From Nitrospira japonica (GTDB lineage Bacteria; Nitrospirota; Thermodesulfovibrionia; UBA6902), in NCBI GenBank assembly GCA_020723105.1, contig DYJL01000007.1, positions 89,984 through 153,983 on the forward strand: DNA of 64,000 nucleotides, given 5' to 3'. Below the pieces are notes generated by a model. The model saw nothing but the letters and a program-made list of their open reading frames with translations, was not told the origin of the DNA and ran no database searches. The translations under genes were made by a program, and so were the position numbers. Shown here piece by piece: positions 29,880 to 38,624 of this stretch. Positions within the stretch are counted from its first letter, which is position 1; each line of letters begins with the position of its first letter.

Positions 29880-29969
29880 TCAGCTCTGTTTGCGGCGTTT
29901 CATATATAAAGCCACCCCTGATATTCCTGCGCCAAGCAAGAGTAATGTTGATGGTTCAGGTACAGCCAT
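29880..29969 (-). pseudogene. orphan PEP-CTERM sorting signal (29 aa readable from ATG)
   Basis: Minus frame ...LIIQAEIPMAVPEPSTLLLLGAGISGVALYMKRRKQS*; PEP motif, TM helix and basic tail with no long upstream ORF. Confidence 0.85.
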
Positions 29970-30009
29970 CGGGATTTCAGCTTGAATAATAAGTTAACGG
30001 CATTTTCAA

Positions 30010-30025
30010 AGCAAATGTTTTTCCA
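30010..30025 (-). promoter_or_regulatory. sigma-54-like promoter (TGGAAAAACATTTGCT)
   Basis: GG-N10-GC spacing correct; points into the orphan PEP-CTERM tail. Confidence 0.5.
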
Positions 30026-30201
30026 AGTTCTAATATGCTGTTTTTATTTAATAGGGAATGACAATATTTATAACAGTAGCAAATAAATACAAACAAAAAC
30101 GACAGTGGTGTGAATAAACTTATACTGTATATTTATCTGTATAACAATTGGTGAGCTGTGCTCTTTGGGTGGAGGGTATATTTTTTGGAGTCTCTAAGTA
30201 A

Positions 30202-31137
30202 TTACCTAAGGTAATCTTTGACAATTTTCCTGATGGTTTCAATATCTAGTTTTAACTGCTTTGCAAGGTCTTCAGCGCTGGAAAACTTTATTTCATCCCT
30301 TATGCGCCTGATAAAAGAGACTTTAAGGATTTTACCGAGAAGTTCATCATTGAAGTCCAGGATATGTGTCTCAAAACTAAATTTTTTATCACCGAAAGTT
30401 GGGTTGAAACCTATATTGGTAGCACCTCCATATTTCTTGCCGTTTATTTCCGCTATAACTGCATATACTCCATCTTTTGGAAGCAGTTCGTTGGCAGTTA
30501 AAAGATTAGCCGTCGGAAGATTTAGAATACTTTTCCCTCTTTTTGCTCCTTCTATCACTATGCCTTCTACGGAATATAATCTTCCTAATAATATTGATGC
30601 TTCATCAACCTTTCCTTTTGCAATAAGGGTTCTTATTCCGGAACTGCTGGGTATGGAATTGTTAACTTTAACCTCATCTACAACAGTAACACTGAAGCCG
30701 CATTTTTTTCCCATTTCCTTTAACAATTCAGGAGAGCCTTTTCTCCCTTTCCCAAAAAGATAATTCGAGCCTATAATGATTTCTTTGACTCCAAGTAGGT
30801 TGCAGAGAAAAGTAGTTACAAAATCTTCTGGTGATATATTTGCAAATTCTTTTGTAAAATTTGCACAGATGATGATATCTATTCCGGCAATCTCTATTAG
30901 TTTAAATTTGTCTTTGTAAGTAGTGATGAGTTTAGGGGCCCTTTCAGGGGCAATTACCCTTAGTGGATGTGGTACAAATGTAAAAACAACGGATGTTCCA
31001 TGACATTCTTTTGCACGATTTATCAGCATTTGAAAAATTGCCTGGTGCCCGAGATGAACACCATCAAAATTGCCGATTGTCAGTATCGGATAAGGAAAAT
31101 TTTCTCTAATATTTTCTGTCCCATCTATTATCTTCAT
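30202..31137 (-). CDS. ribF: bifunctional riboflavin kinase/FAD synthetase
   Basis: LTIGNFDGVHLGHQAIF, SSSGIRTLIAKGKVDEASILLGR, GKKYGGATNIGFNPTF. Confidence 0.95.
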   Translation of the reverse strand: MKIIDGTENIRENFPYPILTIGNFDGVHLGHQAIFQMLINRAKECHGTSVVFTFVPHPLRVIAPERAPKLITTYKDKFKLIEIAGIDIIICANFTKEFANISPEDFVTTFLCNLLGVKEIIIGSNYLFGKGRKGSPELLKEMGKKCGFSVTVVDEVKVNNSIPSSSGIRTLIAKGKVDEASILLGRLYSVEGIVIEGAKRGKSILNLPTANLLTANELLPKDGVYAVIAEINGKKYGGATNIGFNPTFGDKKFSFETHILDFNDELLGKILKVSFIRRIRDEIKFSSAEDLAKQLKLDIETIRKIVKDYLR

Positions 31138-31418
31138 TTTTGATATATTAAACTTTTTAATTTATAAAAATTTATCTTGACAATTAAAAATCTCATTGAT
31201 ATTGTATTGCAATTATTAAATAAAATTTAATAATAGGGCTAATAGATTGATTTGTCAATTAACCTTGCCCCTTTGTTTAAAAAATTTACATTGATTGTAA
31301 AAAAAATAAAAGTTATAATACTGTATTGCAAAGATATCCAATTGTATATTCAATAGAAGAAATAGTACCGTTATTTTTTAGATAGTTATAATTACTTTAG
31401 CTTGAAGGAATTTAAGCA

Positions 31419-32996
31419 ATGTCAAAGCAAGATTTCATTATTTTAGTAGCTGATAGTAACCATCCCAATATTGAGGCAATAAAGTCAACCCTTACCCGCC
31501 ATAATGATATTAAATATAAATTTGATATTGTTCATACCGGAAAAGATCTATTTGAGAAAGCTGAAGGAAATAAGTTCGATCTTCTACTATTAAATCGGTC
31601 ATTCTCTGACTCAAATGGCATCAAGATTCTTGATGAGATATCAAGAAGGAAATTAGATGTGCCGGTGATTATGATTGTTGAGGATGGCAAGGAAGAATTG
31701 GGCGTTAAAGCAATGGATAAGGGAGCATATGATTATTTGACGGAAGAAGAAATTAAAACTGTATCCATAAGCCGCGCCATACGCCGGACTATACAGAGAA
31801 AGAAACTGGAAGATGATATTAAGGAATCCATCAAGAAGCTGGAAAAACTGGCGATAAGAGATGGATTAACTGGATTATATAATCATAATCATTTTAAAGA
31901 AATATTAAAGAGTGAATATAAGAAGTCAAAAAGACACATACAGCCTCTTTCCTGCATCATGATTGATCTCGATCACTTTAAATCGGTGAATGATACATAT
32001 GGACATCAATTTGGTGATCATGTACTGGTCTATTCTTCTGAGATTTTAAAGAAGCTGGTAAGGGATACGGATTTTGTGGCCCGTTATGGCGGTGAAGAAT
32101 TTTTTATTGTTTTACCTAATACCAATCTGGAAGGGTCTTTTATATTGGCTGAAAGGATACGCAGTGCATTCGAAAGCAATATATTCAGGAAAGGAGAAAT
32201 TTCAGCAGTTGTTACCGTGAGCCTGGGGATTTCTTCTACCCTGGATAATAATGTAACAGGAGACAATGACCTCATTTCTAATGCAGACAAGGCCCTGTAC
32301 CGTGCAAAATGGAGAGGAAGGAACAACGTTTGTACTTATGAGGAGACAGAATTTAATGAGGCTGTTGGCATTAAGGAAGAGGAGAAAAAGATAAAAGATT
32401 TTTATGTCAGGCTTGAAAGTGTCAATGAAAATATAAAAGAGACATGTATTGAATCTGCTCACAATATATTGCTCGAAATGAATAGCTGGTGGGATAATGT
32501 TAAAGAACACTCTGTCCGGGTTAGTAATTATGCAGAAAAACTAACCAGGGAACTGTCTTTATCCGATGATGAAGTAAATGTAGTGAAGCGTGCTGCATTG
32601 CTGCATGATATAGGACTGATTGGTATTAATGCAAAGATATTAAAAAAGAAAGAGAAGTTAACGGATATTGAATACAATCTGATAAAGAGACATGCAAATA
32701 TAGGAGTAAAAATAATAGAGAGAACAAAACTGTTCCATAAAGAACTCCCAATCGTTCTGCATCATCATGAAAGATTTGACGGCAATGGTTATCCTCATAA
32801 GTTAAAAGGTGATAATATTCCTTATGGAGCGCGGATAATGGCTATCGTTGAGGCTTACGATGTTATGAGGACAGATACGCTTTATAGAAAAGCCAATTCA
32901 TCCAGGGAAGCTCTTGCAGAGCTCAAAGAGTGTGCCGGCAAACAGTTTGATCCGCATATGGTTGATGTTTTTGTGAAGATTGTTAATCAAGACTGA
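31419..32996 (+). CDS. degenerate REC - GGDEF - HD-GYP protein
   Basis: ARYGGEEFFIVLP; LLHDIGLIGI and HHHERFDGNGYPHKLKG; receiver with FDLLLLNRSFSDSNG. Confidence 0.92.
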   Translation: MSKQDFIILVADSNHPNIEAIKSTLTRHNDIKYKFDIVHTGKDLFEKAEGNKFDLLLLNRSFSDSNGIKILDEISRRKLDVPVIMIVEDGKEELGVKAMDKGAYDYLTEEEIKTVSISRAIRRTIQRKKLEDDIKESIKKLEKLAIRDGLTGLYNHNHFKEILKSEYKKSKRHIQPLSCIMIDLDHFKSVNDTYGHQFGDHVLVYSSEILKKLVRDTDFVARYGGEEFFIVLPNTNLEGSFILAERIRSAFESNIFRKGEISAVVTVSLGISSTLDNNVTGDNDLISNADKALYRAKWRGRNNVCTYEETEFNEAVGIKEEEKKIKDFYVRLESVNENIKETCIESAHNILLEMNSWWDNVKEHSVRVSNYAEKLTRELSLSDDEVNVVKRAALLHDIGLIGINAKILKKKEKLTDIEYNLIKRHANIGVKIIERTKLFHKELPIVLHHHERFDGNGYPHKLKGDNIPYGARIMAIVEAYDVMRTDTLYRKANSSREALAELKECAGKQFDPHMVDVFVKIVNQD

Positions 32997-33096
32997 TCTT
33001 AAAATATTTCCTTAAAAAACTTGCCCGAAAATATTATAATCTGTTTACAATAAATTCATTCAGTCAGCATCACAATGACGAAAATCAACTGCAAAG

Positions 33097-33678
33097 ATGA
33101 AGATAATTGCATTTAATGGGAGTCCCAGAAGTGAAGGAAATACGGAACTGCTTCTTAAGGCAGCCATTAAGGGAATTGAAGATGCAGGCTTTGCTGTTCA
33201 TACGTTTAATCTTAATGCAATGAATATCAGGCCGTGTCAGGATTGCGGTGGATGTGATGAAACAGGAAGGTGTATTGTCAATGATGATATGGACCAGATA
33301 TATGAGGCGATCCGCAGCGCCGACAGGATCATACTTGCTTCACCGATATTCTTTTTCTCGGTAAGCGCTCAGTCAAAAGTTGTAATAGACAGATGCCAGA
33401 GTTTCTGGTGTGAAAGATATCTTTTAAACAAGCCGATCTTATCTGGACTTGATGATAGGAAAGGATTGTTGTTACTGGTGGGTGGGATGAAGAAAGACAT
33501 TGGCGTACAGTGTGCCGAAGCGAGTGCTAAGGCCTTTTTCAGAACTATAAGTGTTGCTGAACATAAAACACTTTTTTATTTGGGCATAGATAAGAAGGGA
33601 GAAATCCTGTCTCATTCCACAGCGCTCAAAGACGCCTATGAAGCAGGTAGAAAGCTTGTAAAGTTAGAAGTTAGATAG
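33097..33678 (+). CDS. NADPH-dependent FMN reductase/iron-sulfur flavoprotein family
   Basis: IIAFNGSPRSEGNTELLL, CQDCGGCDETGRCIVNDDM. Confidence 0.88.
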   Translation: MKIIAFNGSPRSEGNTELLLKAAIKGIEDAGFAVHTFNLNAMNIRPCQDCGGCDETGRCIVNDDMDQIYEAIRSADRIILASPIFFFSVSAQSKVVIDRCQSFWCERYLLNKPILSGLDDRKGLLLLVGGMKKDIGVQCAEASAKAFFRTISVAEHKTLFYLGIDKKGEILSHSTALKDAYEAGRKLVKLEVR

Positions 33679-33689
33679 TGGCATTCTTT

Positions 33690-33790
33690 TCGTCATTCCC
33701 GCAAGCGAGGCACGTCGGGTCACCTTAGGCGACTCGCCGAGGCGAGAATCCTCTTGGAAGAAGATTCCGGACAAGCCGGAATGACATTTT
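33690..33790. repeat. intergenic inverted-repeat element (gtcattcccgc... / ...gccggaatgac)
   Basis: Contains the 23-bp string aggcgactcgccgaggcgagaat, also found at 11038-11060. Confidence 0.65.
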
Positions 33791-33814
33791 CGGGTTCATG
33801 ACAAGTCAGATTAT

Positions 33815-34903
33815 TCATTGATAATTTGCTTTCAACTGACCGCAGGCTGCTGAAATGTCTGCACCCATACTTTTTCTGATTAATACGGTAATTCCTGCTT
33901 TATGCAGTATGCTCTGAAATTCAAGTATTTTTTTCAGGTCTGTTTGCTCAAATAATCGCATCGTTTTTTGCAGAGGGGTGGGATTATAGGAAATTAAATT
34001 AACTTTAGAGCGGATCCCCCTTAACAACTTTACAAGTCTAAGGGCATCTTCTTTCGTGTCATTAATTCCCTTCAGTAAAACATATTCAAAAGTTATGCGC
34101 CTAAAGGCTGATAGAGGGAATGCTTTACAGGCCTTTAAAAGTTCTTTTAAAGGATATTTTCTATTAATGGGCATGATGCTGTTTCTTACCTCATCAGTTG
34201 TTGCATTAAGTGAGATGGCAAGATTGACTTCTGGAATTATTTCAGCAAGTTTATAGATATTTGGGACAATACCTGCTGTTGAAACAGTGATCCTTCTTTT
34301 AGAGAAATTCATAAGACTTGTAATCCTTCTGAGGGCCTCTGCAACTTCCTGGAGATTATTTAACGGTTCACCCATTCCCATAAAGACAATATTAGCGATG
34401 GCAGGTTGTGAGTATTCATACAGTTTCTGCAGCGGCGCTGCATGCTGTGTTTCTGCTAACAGATATCTTTTTACAGTTATTACCTGATCTACGATTTCAT
34501 ATGCGTTGAGATTTCTTTTAAATCCTAACTTCCCTGTTGCACAGAATACGCAGCTTAGAGCACAGCCAACCTGGGATGATATACACAATGTAAATTTATT
34601 TCCTCCTCTCGCATTAGGAATAAGAACACTTTCAATGGATTCGCCATCTTCGAGCTGAAAGAGAAATTTTTGAGTGCCGTCGCTGGAAACCTGTTTTTGC
34701 AGGAGCTTCAGATTGCTTATGCATGCAGTTTTCTTAAGCTGTTCACGAAATTCCCGTGGCAGGTCTGTCATCTCATCAAAAGATCTTGCCAGTTTTTTAT
34801 ACATCCAGTTGATGATCTGCTGGGCCCTGTAAGGTTTCTGACCCAGTTCAGTAATGAATGTGTTGATCTCCTGCTGTGAGAAGCTTCTAAAGTTGTTTTT
34901 CAT
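33815..34903 (-). CDS. rlmN: 23S rRNA/tRNA adenine-C2 methyltransferase RlmN
   Basis: Radical-SAM CALSCVFCATG, NIVFMGMGEPLNN, ISLNATTDEVRNSIMPINRKY. Confidence 0.97.
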   Translation of the reverse strand: MKNNFRSFSQQEINTFITELGQKPYRAQQIINWMYKKLARSFDEMTDLPREFREQLKKTACISNLKLLQKQVSSDGTQKFLFQLEDGESIESVLIPNARGGNKFTLCISSQVGCALSCVFCATGKLGFKRNLNAYEIVDQVITVKRYLLAETQHAAPLQKLYEYSQPAIANIVFMGMGEPLNNLQEVAEALRRITSLMNFSKRRITVSTAGIVPNIYKLAEIIPEVNLAISLNATTDEVRNSIMPINRKYPLKELLKACKAFPLSAFRRITFEYVLLKGINDTKEDALRLVKLLRGIRSKVNLISYNPTPLQKTMRLFEQTDLKKILEFQSILHKAGITVLIRKSMGADISAACGQLKANYQ

Positions 34904-34968
34904 AAATTCCGATATAAACCACTATAGACGATTATAACGTATTTTTTAAAGAGGGTTAGCGCCGTTTA

Positions 34969-35373
34969 TTGGAAGATTGTCTGACTAACGATATGGTTAA
35001 GAAAATATTGATAGTTGATGATTCACCTATTGCCAGAAAGATGCTGAAGAGCTGCATACCTAAAGATCAGGGGTTTGAATTCCATGAAGCATGCAATGGC
35101 AGTGAGGGGGTAGAAAAATACAGGAGCGTCTGTCCTGATGTTACCTTCATGGATTTGACAATGCCTGTAATGACAGGTTTTGAAGCGATTGAGGAAATAA
35201 TAAAACACGACAGGAATGCGCTGATTATCGTTGTTACTGCTGACGTGCAGTTGAAGGCTATTAAAACTGTTCTTGATTCAGGCGCTTATATGGTATTGAA
35301 AAAGCCTTTAAAGAAAGAGGATCTCCTTATTGCTCTGTCAAAGGCGCAGGACACGTTACAACAGGTTAAATAA
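34969..35373 (+). CDS. single-domain response regulator
   Basis: ILIVDDSPIARKML, DVTFMDLTMPVMTGFE, LKKPLKKEDL. Confidence 0.92.
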   Translation: MEDCLTNDMVKKILIVDDSPIARKMLKSCIPKDQGFEFHEACNGSEGVEKYRSVCPDVTFMDLTMPVMTGFEAIEEIIKHDRNALIIVVTADVQLKAIKTVLDSGAYMVLKKPLKKEDLLIALSKAQDTLQQVK

Positions 35374-36021
35374 ATGATGGAAACAGACAATAAACAAGTT
35401 CTATCAAGTGAAGAGTTAGAGATACTGCAAGAGATAATGAATATTGCTTTTGGGAAGTCCGCAGCGGATCTGACAGACGTGATAGATACCCATGTAGTTC
35501 TTAATGTTCCATTTATCAATGTAATGCATGTAGCTGCACTGCCTGATTATATCCGCAACTATGTAAAAGATTATGTAAATATCAGTATCGTTGAACAGCG
35601 TTTTTGGGGACGGTTCAGGGGAGACGCCCTTTTGGTATTTTCTTCAGGTTCAGGTAAAGAGTTGATAGGAATGTTGCAGCATGGAGAAGGTATGAGTCTG
35701 GTATCTGATCATATTGAAATATTAGAAAGAGAAACCCTGATGGAAGTTGGCAATATCCTTATTGGCGCCTGTGTCGGCAAAGTAGCAGAGCTGCTTAAGG
35801 ATATCGTTACCTATACGCCTCCAGTGATTGTATTGGAGAGACATTATGAAGATGCATTTTCTGAAAATGACTTTGCCCCTGATCAAACGGCCATTGTCCT
35901 GAAAACAGATTTTAATTTTAGTGAAGGCAATATCAGCGGCTTTTTATTTCTTGTAACAAGCAACGATTCCATTCAATGGCTCAAGGATGCTTTGCAAATT
36001 TTTATAGAACAGTATGAATGA
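35374..36021 (+). CDS. CheC-like phosphatase
   Basis: Two CheC-type motifs: LEILQEIMNIAFGKSAADLT and RETLMEVGNILIGACVGKVAELL. Confidence 0.82.
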   Translation: MMETDNKQVLSSEELEILQEIMNIAFGKSAADLTDVIDTHVVLNVPFINVMHVAALPDYIRNYVKDYVNISIVEQRFWGRFRGDALLVFSSGSGKELIGMLQHGEGMSLVSDHIEILERETLMEVGNILIGACVGKVAELLKDIVTYTPPVIVLERHYEDAFSENDFAPDQTAIVLKTDFNFSEGNISGFLFLVTSNDSIQWLKDALQIFIEQYE

Positions 36022-36920
36022 TATTACAGCAGATATTTGACGCAATCAATTTAGGGCTTGTCATTCTTGACAGGGATTTGAAGATTCAGGAATGGAACCG
36101 GTGGATGGAAGTCCACAGCGGTATCGAAGCTGATAAAATAAAAAACTCCTCCATTTTTGATACCTTTCCTCATTTAAACAATCCAAAATTTACAAGAAGC
36201 TGCAAATCGGTATTTACTTTTGGGAACTTCTGTTTTTTTTCGCAAAAACTCCATCACTATCTGTTCCCCTTCAAAACAAAAAGTTTATCCGAAATTAATT
36301 TTGAATATATGCAGCAGAGTTGTGCAATGGGACCTTTGCGAGATGAAAACAACAATATAAAATATCTTTTTATTTATGTTCAGGATATGACAGAGGTTGC
36401 CATATATGAACACAAGCTTGTAGAAATAAACATGAGGGACGGGCTTACCGGTATTTATAACAGAAGATTTCTGGAGATAAAACTGAAGGACGAGTTTAAC
36501 AGATATAAAAGATACGGGGGTGTTTTCAGCATCATTATGTTCGATATAGATTATTTTAAAAAAGTAAATGATACATACGGTCATCAGTGTGGTGATTTTA
36601 TTTTGAAGTCTGTCAGTTCAAGAGCTTCCTCACTCATCAGAAATGTAGATTATCTGGCCCGCTACGGCGGAGAAGAATTTTGCTGTGTGCTTCCCGAGAC
36701 TGGAATTCATGCGGCCCTTGCAGTAGCAGAACGTTTCAGGACAGCCATATTACAGCAGGAAAACAATTTTGACAACAATGTTATAAAAGTCACTATAAGC
36801 CTGGGGGTTGCTGAATTTCAGAAAGATATGGAGTCTGATAGCACGTTACTTAAAAAGGCAGACGAAGCTCTTTATAAGGCTAAAAAGGAAGGGCGCAACA
36901 TGGTTGTTGTAATGCAGTGA
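36018..36920 (+). CDS. PAS-GGDEF diguanylate cyclase
   Basis: ARYGGEEFCCVLPETG; start overlaps CheC stop. Confidence 0.93.
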   Translation: MILQQIFDAINLGLVILDRDLKIQEWNRWMEVHSGIEADKIKNSSIFDTFPHLNNPKFTRSCKSVFTFGNFCFFSQKLHHYLFPFKTKSLSEINFEYMQQSCAMGPLRDENNNIKYLFIYVQDMTEVAIYEHKLVEINMRDGLTGIYNRRFLEIKLKDEFNRYKRYGGVFSIIMFDIDYFKKVNDTYGHQCGDFILKSVSSRASSLIRNVDYLARYGGEEFCCVLPETGIHAALAVAERFRTAILQQENNFDNNVIKVTISLGVAEFQKDMESDSTLLKKADEALYKAKKEGRNMVVVMQ

Positions 36921-36987
36921 CTTGCCGACAGACTTAAGGGGATATGACTATCTTCCATCACCCTCCTGAATTATTTCTTTTGCAAGC

Positions 36988-37014
36988 CGTCAAAGTGTTG
37001 ACGTTGTTTTTTTT
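36988..37014 (+). terminator. possible rho-independent terminator
   Basis: CGTCAA-AGTG-TTGACG stem followed by GTTGTTTTTTTT. Confidence 0.5.
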
Positions 37015-37032
37015 ATATGGCAATATAGTAGC

Positions 37033-38427
37033 ATGCAACGCATCCTGATCATTGACGACGAGCCATCTATCAGAGAATTGCTGAAGGATTTTTTCACAGG
37101 CAAAGACTTTGAGGCTGCCACGGCAACAGATGGTGAAGCGGGTCTGGCTTTGCTGAAGGAAGACAAATTCGACCTGTTATTGCTTGATCTTATGATGCCT
37201 GGCATAAACGGCCTCGACGTTTTGCGTGAAATCAATTCTGAAAAACTTGATATCCCCACTATTGTAATTACTGCAAGAAATGACGTACCTTCCGCAGTGG
37301 AGGCGATGAAACTCGGAGCTTTTGACTATAAGACAAAACCCTTTAATCTTGAAGAAATACATCTTTCAGTAAAAAGGGCGCTTGATGTCTCAAAACTTCA
37401 GGAAGAAAATTTCAGGCTCCGGAAAGAACTCAGGAAGAAATTCAGTACCCATAAGATTGTCGGCAATTCCCTGCCTGTTCAGGAAGTTATTAAATTTATA
37501 GAAAAGATAGCTGACACAGACAGCACAGTACTTGTAACTGGAGAGAGCGGCACAGGCAAAGAACTTGTTGCAAAGACAATACACTATAACAGTTCAAGGG
37601 CCCGCAATCCTTTTGTGCCACTGAATTGCGCTGCTATTCCTAAGGATATACTCGAATCCGAACTTTTTGGACATGAAAAAGGCGCTTTTACCGGAGCGAT
37701 AACAACAAGAATAGGCCGCTTTGAACTTGCAAACAATGGCACCCTTTTTCTTGATGAAATCGGAGAACTGGCGCCTTCCCTTCAGGTCAAACTGTTAAGG
37801 ATTCTTCAGGAAAAAGAATTTGAAAGAGTTGGCGGCATTAAGACTATTAAGGTAGATGTCAGGATTGTTGCAGCGACGAACAGGGACCTGGAAAAGGCAG
37901 TGAAAGATGGTACTTTCAGGGAAGATCTCTATTACAGGCTGAATGTAATCCCGTTACATCTGCCACCGCTAAGAAGGATGAGAGAAGATATTCCTTTATT
38001 GGTCGAACATTTTATATCAGAGATGTCAAAGAGGAAGAAAAAAGAGACTCTGACGATTTCAAATGAGGCCCTGAATTGTCTTGTAAATTATAAATGGCCC
38101 GGCAATGTGCGAGAACTGGAAAATCTTATAGAAAGACTCATAATCCTTAAAGAGGGTGATACCATTACTCCGTATGATCTCCCTGAGAGGTTTCTTGAAA
38201 ATCGCCCCATACCAAAAGTTGTTACAAAGGCACAATTGTTATCGTCCGAAGGTGTTGATATGAATTTAGTTCTTGATGAAATAGAGAACAATATGATTAT
38301 TCAGGCACTGGAAATGTCAAAGGGCGTAAAGAGCAAGGCTGCAAGCCTTTTGGGTCTCAACAGAACTACGCTGATTGAGAAAATGAAAAAGAAATCTATA
38401 AGTTCCCACGTAAAAACAGTCGAATAA
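37033..38427 (+). CDS. sigma-54-dependent response regulator (NtrC family)
   Basis: REC, TGESGTGKELVAK, GAFTGA, C-terminal HTH (KSKAASLLGLNRTTLIEKM). Confidence 0.96.
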   Translation: MQRILIIDDEPSIRELLKDFFTGKDFEAATATDGEAGLALLKEDKFDLLLLDLMMPGINGLDVLREINSEKLDIPTIVITARNDVPSAVEAMKLGAFDYKTKPFNLEEIHLSVKRALDVSKLQEENFRLRKELRKKFSTHKIVGNSLPVQEVIKFIEKIADTDSTVLVTGESGTGKELVAKTIHYNSSRARNPFVPLNCAAIPKDILESELFGHEKGAFTGAITTRIGRFELANNGTLFLDEIGELAPSLQVKLLRILQEKEFERVGGIKTIKVDVRIVAATNRDLEKAVKDGTFREDLYYRLNVIPLHLPPLRRMREDIPLLVEHFISEMSKRKKKETLTISNEALNCLVNYKWPGNVRELENLIERLIILKEGDTITPYDLPERFLENRPIPKVVTKAQLLSSEGVDMNLVLDEIENNMIIQALEMSKGVKSKAASLLGLNRTTLIEKMKKKSISSHVKTVE

Positions 38428-38479
38428 TTAAATCCCTCCGCTTACCTGCATCATTCATAAATTTTGCAGCAGGTGCAGA

Positions 38480-38509
38480 AAACACATTGACAGGTCTGGC
38501 AATGTGTTT
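38480..38509. promoter_or_regulatory. perfect 10-bp inverted repeat, candidate activator site or RNA hairpin
   Basis: AAACACATTG-acaggtctgg-CAATGTGTTT, flanked by TCATTCA (38451) and TGAATGA (38511). Confidence 0.5.
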
Positions 38510-38596
38510 GTGAATGATATGGATTAAGCACTTCAAACCGTCATATTAATGACATCCTGTTCTTCCTGAAAGTCATAAAAAACCAGCACTTTGATT

Positions 38597-38612
38597 TGGC
38601 ATATTAATTGCT
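38597..38612 (+). promoter_or_regulatory. sigma-54 promoter TGGCATATTAATTGCT
   Basis: Fits TGGCAY-N5-TTGCW with correct spacing. Confidence 0.75.
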
Positions 38613-38624
38613 CTTAATAACGGC

